Assembly (NCBI GenBank): GCA_021157445.1
Contig: JAGGWM010000123.1
Coordinates: 1 to 8,088, forward strand
From: Thermococcus sp.
Lineage (GTDB): Archaea; Methanobacteriota_B; Thermococci; Thermococcales; Thermococcaceae
DNA length: 8,088 nucleotides
Reading direction: 5' to 3'
This document shows positions 6,151 to 8,088 of the stretch, in pieces. Made by a program: the position numbers and the translations under genes. The first letter of the stretch is position 1, and every line of letters starts with the position of its first letter. A model generated the notes under the pieces. The model saw only the letters and a program-made list of their open reading frames with translations, had not been told where the DNA came from and did not search any database.

Positions 6151-6178
6151 ATCCTCAAAACGGTTAAGGGGAGACAAT

Positions 6179-6721
6179 ATGGGCCTGTATTCCTCTTTCA
6201 TTGGCCGAAAGTTTAAGCATATAGCCGGAAAAAAATATGAGGACATAATAAAGCACTATAGGGAGTTTCTTTTAACTGAGGAGGAAAGACAAATCCCTGA
6301 AATTCGCTCCATATTGATGCCACTTGACAGATATGTTAAGAACATTCCCACAGAGTTGTATGAAACAATAAGTGCCTATGAAGCAAGGACTTTGCTTGTT
6401 TACATTTTGGATTCCCATGTATTTGAACTTGTGCGTCAAACACTTAGTCCGGAAGCAAGTGAGGAATTCAGGCGAAGGGAGGAGATAATGGGGGAAGAAT
6501 TGCTTAACAACGTAGCGAAAAAGCTCGAGAGCTATGGTCTGAGGGTACAAAGGCGTATATTCTTTGGAAACAAGAGCGATGATGTAATAAGGATGGCTGG
6601 GAATTATGACATGCTAGCAATTTCGAGAAACTACGGCGCCGAGATCACAAAAACCTCTCCTCTCAGCCCTTTGGTTCTTAAGATAATTCAGCATTTGGAA
6701 ATTCCGGTAATAGTCTATTAG
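6179..6721 (+). CDS. Universal stress protein-like protein (degenerate Usp domain)
   Basis: A 180-residue soluble protein whose residues about 43-180 have the Usp alpha/beta pattern. A first strand RSILMPLD (43-50) is followed by LLVYILD (72-78), a long helix around 100-119, the strand VQRRIFFG (123-130), YDMLAISRN (143-151) and a closing IPVIVY. The usual nucleotide-binding signature (Gly-x2-Gly-x9-Gly-Ser/Thr) is not present after the fourth strand, which reads SRNYGAEITKTSPLSPL. ATP binding is therefore doubtful. About 40 extra N-terminal residues, charged and rich in Lys/Glu, precede the domain. I chose the ATG at 6179 because GGGGAG lies 5 nt upstream; 27 further open codons upstream contain the promoter. 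It heads an operon, and its stop codon overlaps the SD of the permease gene 11 nt upstream of that gene's ATG. A regulatory role toward the permease is inferred from context only. Confidence 0.8.
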   Translation: MGLYSSFIGRKFKHIAGKKYEDIIKHYREFLLTEEERQIPEIRSILMPLDRYVKNIPTELYETISAYEARTLLVYILDSHVFELVRQTLSPEASEEFRRREEIMGEELLNNVAKKLESYGLRVQRRIFFGNKSDDVIRMAGNYDMLAISRNYGAEITKTSPLSPLVLKIIQHLEIPVIVY

Positions 6722-6732
6722 GAGGTGTCCGA

Positions 6733-8010
6733 ATGACCCCATTGGAGGTATTCGCTCTTGCAGTGTTCATCTTTACTTATGCCCTCATAATAAGCGAACG
6801 AATACACAGAACTGTTGCCGCAATGGCCGGAGGTTCTTTAGTGCTCCTCGCCAACGTAGTCCCATGGGAAAAGGTTCCCGTCTATCTTGATCTTGATACA
6901 ATACTTCTCCTTGCTGGAATGATGATAATTGTGAATACAACAAGGCTGAGTGGTCTATTTGAATATATTGCAATAAAAACTGCCAAATTTGCAAAAGGCG
7001 AACCTATAAGAGTTCTTATCCTCTTTTCAGTCGTGACGGCTCTTGTAAGTGCTTTTCTTGATAACGTGACCACAGTTCTCCTGCTCACTCCGATGCTTAT
7101 CTACATTTCCAGACTTATGGAAGTTAACCCCCTTCCCTTCCTTCTCTCCGAGATTTTCGCTTCTAACATTGGTGGAATGGCAACCCTTATCGGCGATCCG
7201 CCAAACATAATGATAGGATCCGCTGCGGGGCTTAGCTTTAACGAGTTTCTCTTCAACATGGGCCTGATAGCGTTTCTTGATTTGATACTCATGATTTTCG
7301 TGGTATACCTCGCCTATCGGAAAGTCCTTAAAGTCAGTAAAGAAAAAAAGGAGAGGATTTTAAGAACACTTGGCAACTTGGATGAAAGAGCAGCAATTAG
7401 GGACTTGGCTCTTTTTAGGAAGTCCATCATAACAATCGTTGTTGTTGTGCTCTTCTTTTTTGTCCACGACAAGCTTAGAATAGAGCCAGCTGTGGTTGCA
7501 CTATTCGGGGCATCTTTGATTCTTTTCTGGAGCAGGGAAAATCCTGAAGGGATTTTGGAAAAAATCGAATGGGCAACTTTATTCTTCTTTGGGGGATTGT
7601 TTCTCATTGTAGGGAGTTTAGTAGAGACGGGGTTCATAGGTCAGATGGCCCAGTGGATAACTTCTCACATCCATTCAGAAGGAGAGGCAATTCTAGTTAT
7701 AGCATGGCTTTCAGCTCTGGCATCTGCGGTTATAGACAACATCCCATTCACAGCAACGATGGTACCCTTAATAAAGGCAATGGGGATGTCTCTCAATACT
7801 TATCCTCTCTGGTGGGCTTTAAGCCTGGGCGCATGTTTAGGTGGAAATGGAACCGCCATTGGAGCTTCGGCAAACGTTGTTGTTATAGGAATAGCAGAGA
7901 GAGAAGGTATAAAAATAACCTTTATGGACTTTCTTAAGATGGGCATCATTGTAATGATCTTAACGGTAGGAGCGGGTGTTGGAATTTTGTGGGCTAGATA
8001 TGTGTGGTGA
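6733..8010 (+). CDS. ArsB/NhaD-superfamily ion permease (P-protein-like)
   Basis: A polytopic inner-membrane transporter, 425 residues, of the ion transporter superfamily that includes ArsB, NhaD, CitM-type carriers and the P (OCA2) protein. The two inverted halves are visible. Half one has SAFLDNVTT (106-114) and NIGGMATLIGDPPN (145-158). Half two has AVIDNIPFTA (332-341) and GGNGTAIGASANVV (370-383). The paired Asp-Asn motifs and Asn/Gly-rich reentrant segments are the substrate and ion site of this fold. The GDPPN form resembles P-protein and Na+/H+ antiporter-like members more than classical ArsB, but the ion (Na+/H+, arsenite, or an organic anion) cannot be fixed. No ars genes are nearby. 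The central basic loop, rich in KEKKER, divides the halves and should be cytoplasmic. The start at 6733 has GGAGGTG 5 nt upstream. The gene is flanked on both sides by Usp-type genes in one operon. Confidence 0.88.
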   Translation: MTPLEVFALAVFIFTYALIISERIHRTVAAMAGGSLVLLANVVPWEKVPVYLDLDTILLLAGMMIIVNTTRLSGLFEYIAIKTAKFAKGEPIRVLILFSVVTALVSAFLDNVTTVLLLTPMLIYISRLMEVNPLPFLLSEIFASNIGGMATLIGDPPNIMIGSAAGLSFNEFLFNMGLIAFLDLILMIFVVYLAYRKVLKVSKEKKERILRTLGNLDERAAIRDLALFRKSIITIVVVVLFFFVHDKLRIEPAVVALFGASLILFWSRENPEGILEKIEWATLFFFGGLFLIVGSLVETGFIGQMAQWITSHIHSEGEAILVIAWLSALASAVIDNIPFTATMVPLIKAMGMSLNTYPLWWALSLGACLGGNGTAIGASANVVVIGIAEREGIKITFMDFLKMGIIVMILTVGAGVGILWARYVW

Positions 8011-8015
8011 TAAAA

Positions 8016-8088
8016 ATGAAGATACTCGTGTTGATAGATGGGTCAAAGTGGAGTCAAAAGGCTGCACTCCATGCGGTTGCAGTTGCTA
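8016..8088 (+). CDS. Universal stress protein (UspA family), N-terminal part, runs off the right edge
   Basis: Only the first 24 residues are in the window, beginning MKILVLIDGS and continuing KWSQKAALHAVAVA. This is the canonical first strand and helix of a UspA domain. D8, followed by Gly-Ser, is the conserved residue that contacts the adenine nucleotide in ATP-binding members. The downstream Gly-rich nucleotide motif lies outside the window, so ATP binding is open. The ATG at 8016 is preceded by GGTGAT with a 4-nt spacer, and that SD contains the stop codon of the permease. The gene is therefore translationally coupled and surely in the same operon. Compared with the first Usp-like gene of the operon, this one looks canonical from its first residue and lacks the N-terminal extension. 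Confidence 0.87.
   Translation, partial: MKILVLIDGSKWSQKAALHAVAVA

Noticed and set aside
6098..6178. N-terminal extension of the first Usp-like frame by 27 codons.
   Set aside because: It contains the BRE/TATA and the inverted repeat, and the ATG at 6179 has a good SD.
6343..6351. GTTAAGAAC fits the GTT-N3-AAC core of SurR, the redox regulator of Thermococcales.
   Set aside because: It lies inside the coding region of the first Usp-like gene, far from any promoter, and lacks the extended part of the motif.
6733..8010. An arsenic resistance operon, suggested by similarity to ArsB.
   Set aside because: No arsR, arsA or arsC homologue is present, and the GDPPN motif suits other members of the superfamily at least as well.
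1362..8013. TATCAC/GTGATA half-sites resembling the sugar-regulator motif of Thermococcales (TATCAC-N5-GTGATA).
   Set aside because: Each one is simply the GGTGATA ribosome-binding site of the following gene, and none has the second half-site at the right spacing.

Overview
The window looks like chromosomal DNA from a hyperthermophilic euryarchaeon, most likely a member of the Thermococcales (Thermococcus/Pyrococcus). The reasons are: BRE/TATA promoters (CGAAAA next to a T/A box) lying about 25-35 nt from predicted starts, very short leaders, strong GGTGAT/GGAGGTG Shine-Dalgarno sites, tightly packed short operons, and protein families typical of that order (an AAA-less Lon-like protease, a SagB-type nitroreductase, Lrp/AsnC regulators, Usp proteins). 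The assignment rests on recognition of style and families, not on a search.

Layout. The first three quarters of the window (1-6052) are read entirely on the minus strand, so genes are listed here in transcription order from right to left. A signal-peptide-bearing, membrane-anchored Lon-type (S16) protease without ATPase domain (4148-6052) is followed by a membrane-anchored SagB-type flavin reductase (3396-4091). One nucleotide separates that gene from a 59-residue two-helix membrane protein (3215-3394). Next come a small metal-binding cupin (2760-3131) and a pyrimidine-salvage operon made of an NCS2 uracil permease (1364-2647) and uracil phosphoribosyltransferase (660-1358). The strand ends with an Lrp/AsnC regulator (136-618) that runs into a partial uncharacterised gene leaving the window at base 1. 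The last quarter (6179-8088) is a plus-strand operon: a Usp-like protein, an ArsB/NhaD-superfamily ion permease, and the start of a second, canonical Usp protein. It diverges from the Lon-like gene across a 126-bp control region.

How the genes work together. Uracil permease plus UPRT is a self-contained import-and-trap module that converts external uracil to UMP. The plus-strand operon sandwiches a transporter between two Usp proteins, which suggests nucleotide- or stress-linked control of ion transport. The SagB-type enzyme and its tiny membrane partner look like a two-gene membrane redox unit. The Lon-like protein is predicted to act outside the cell, carried on a helical-repeat region and a Thr/Pro-rich stalk.

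No RNA gene, insertion sequence, CRISPR array or attachment site is visible, and no gene-free stretch exceeds 126 bp. Nothing looks frameshifted. The most interesting points are the sagB/mini-membrane-protein pair, the internal repeats of the Lon-like protein, the Usp-permease-Usp cluster, and a 15-bp inverted repeat (TTCCAA-AAA-TTGGAA) between the divergent promoters.
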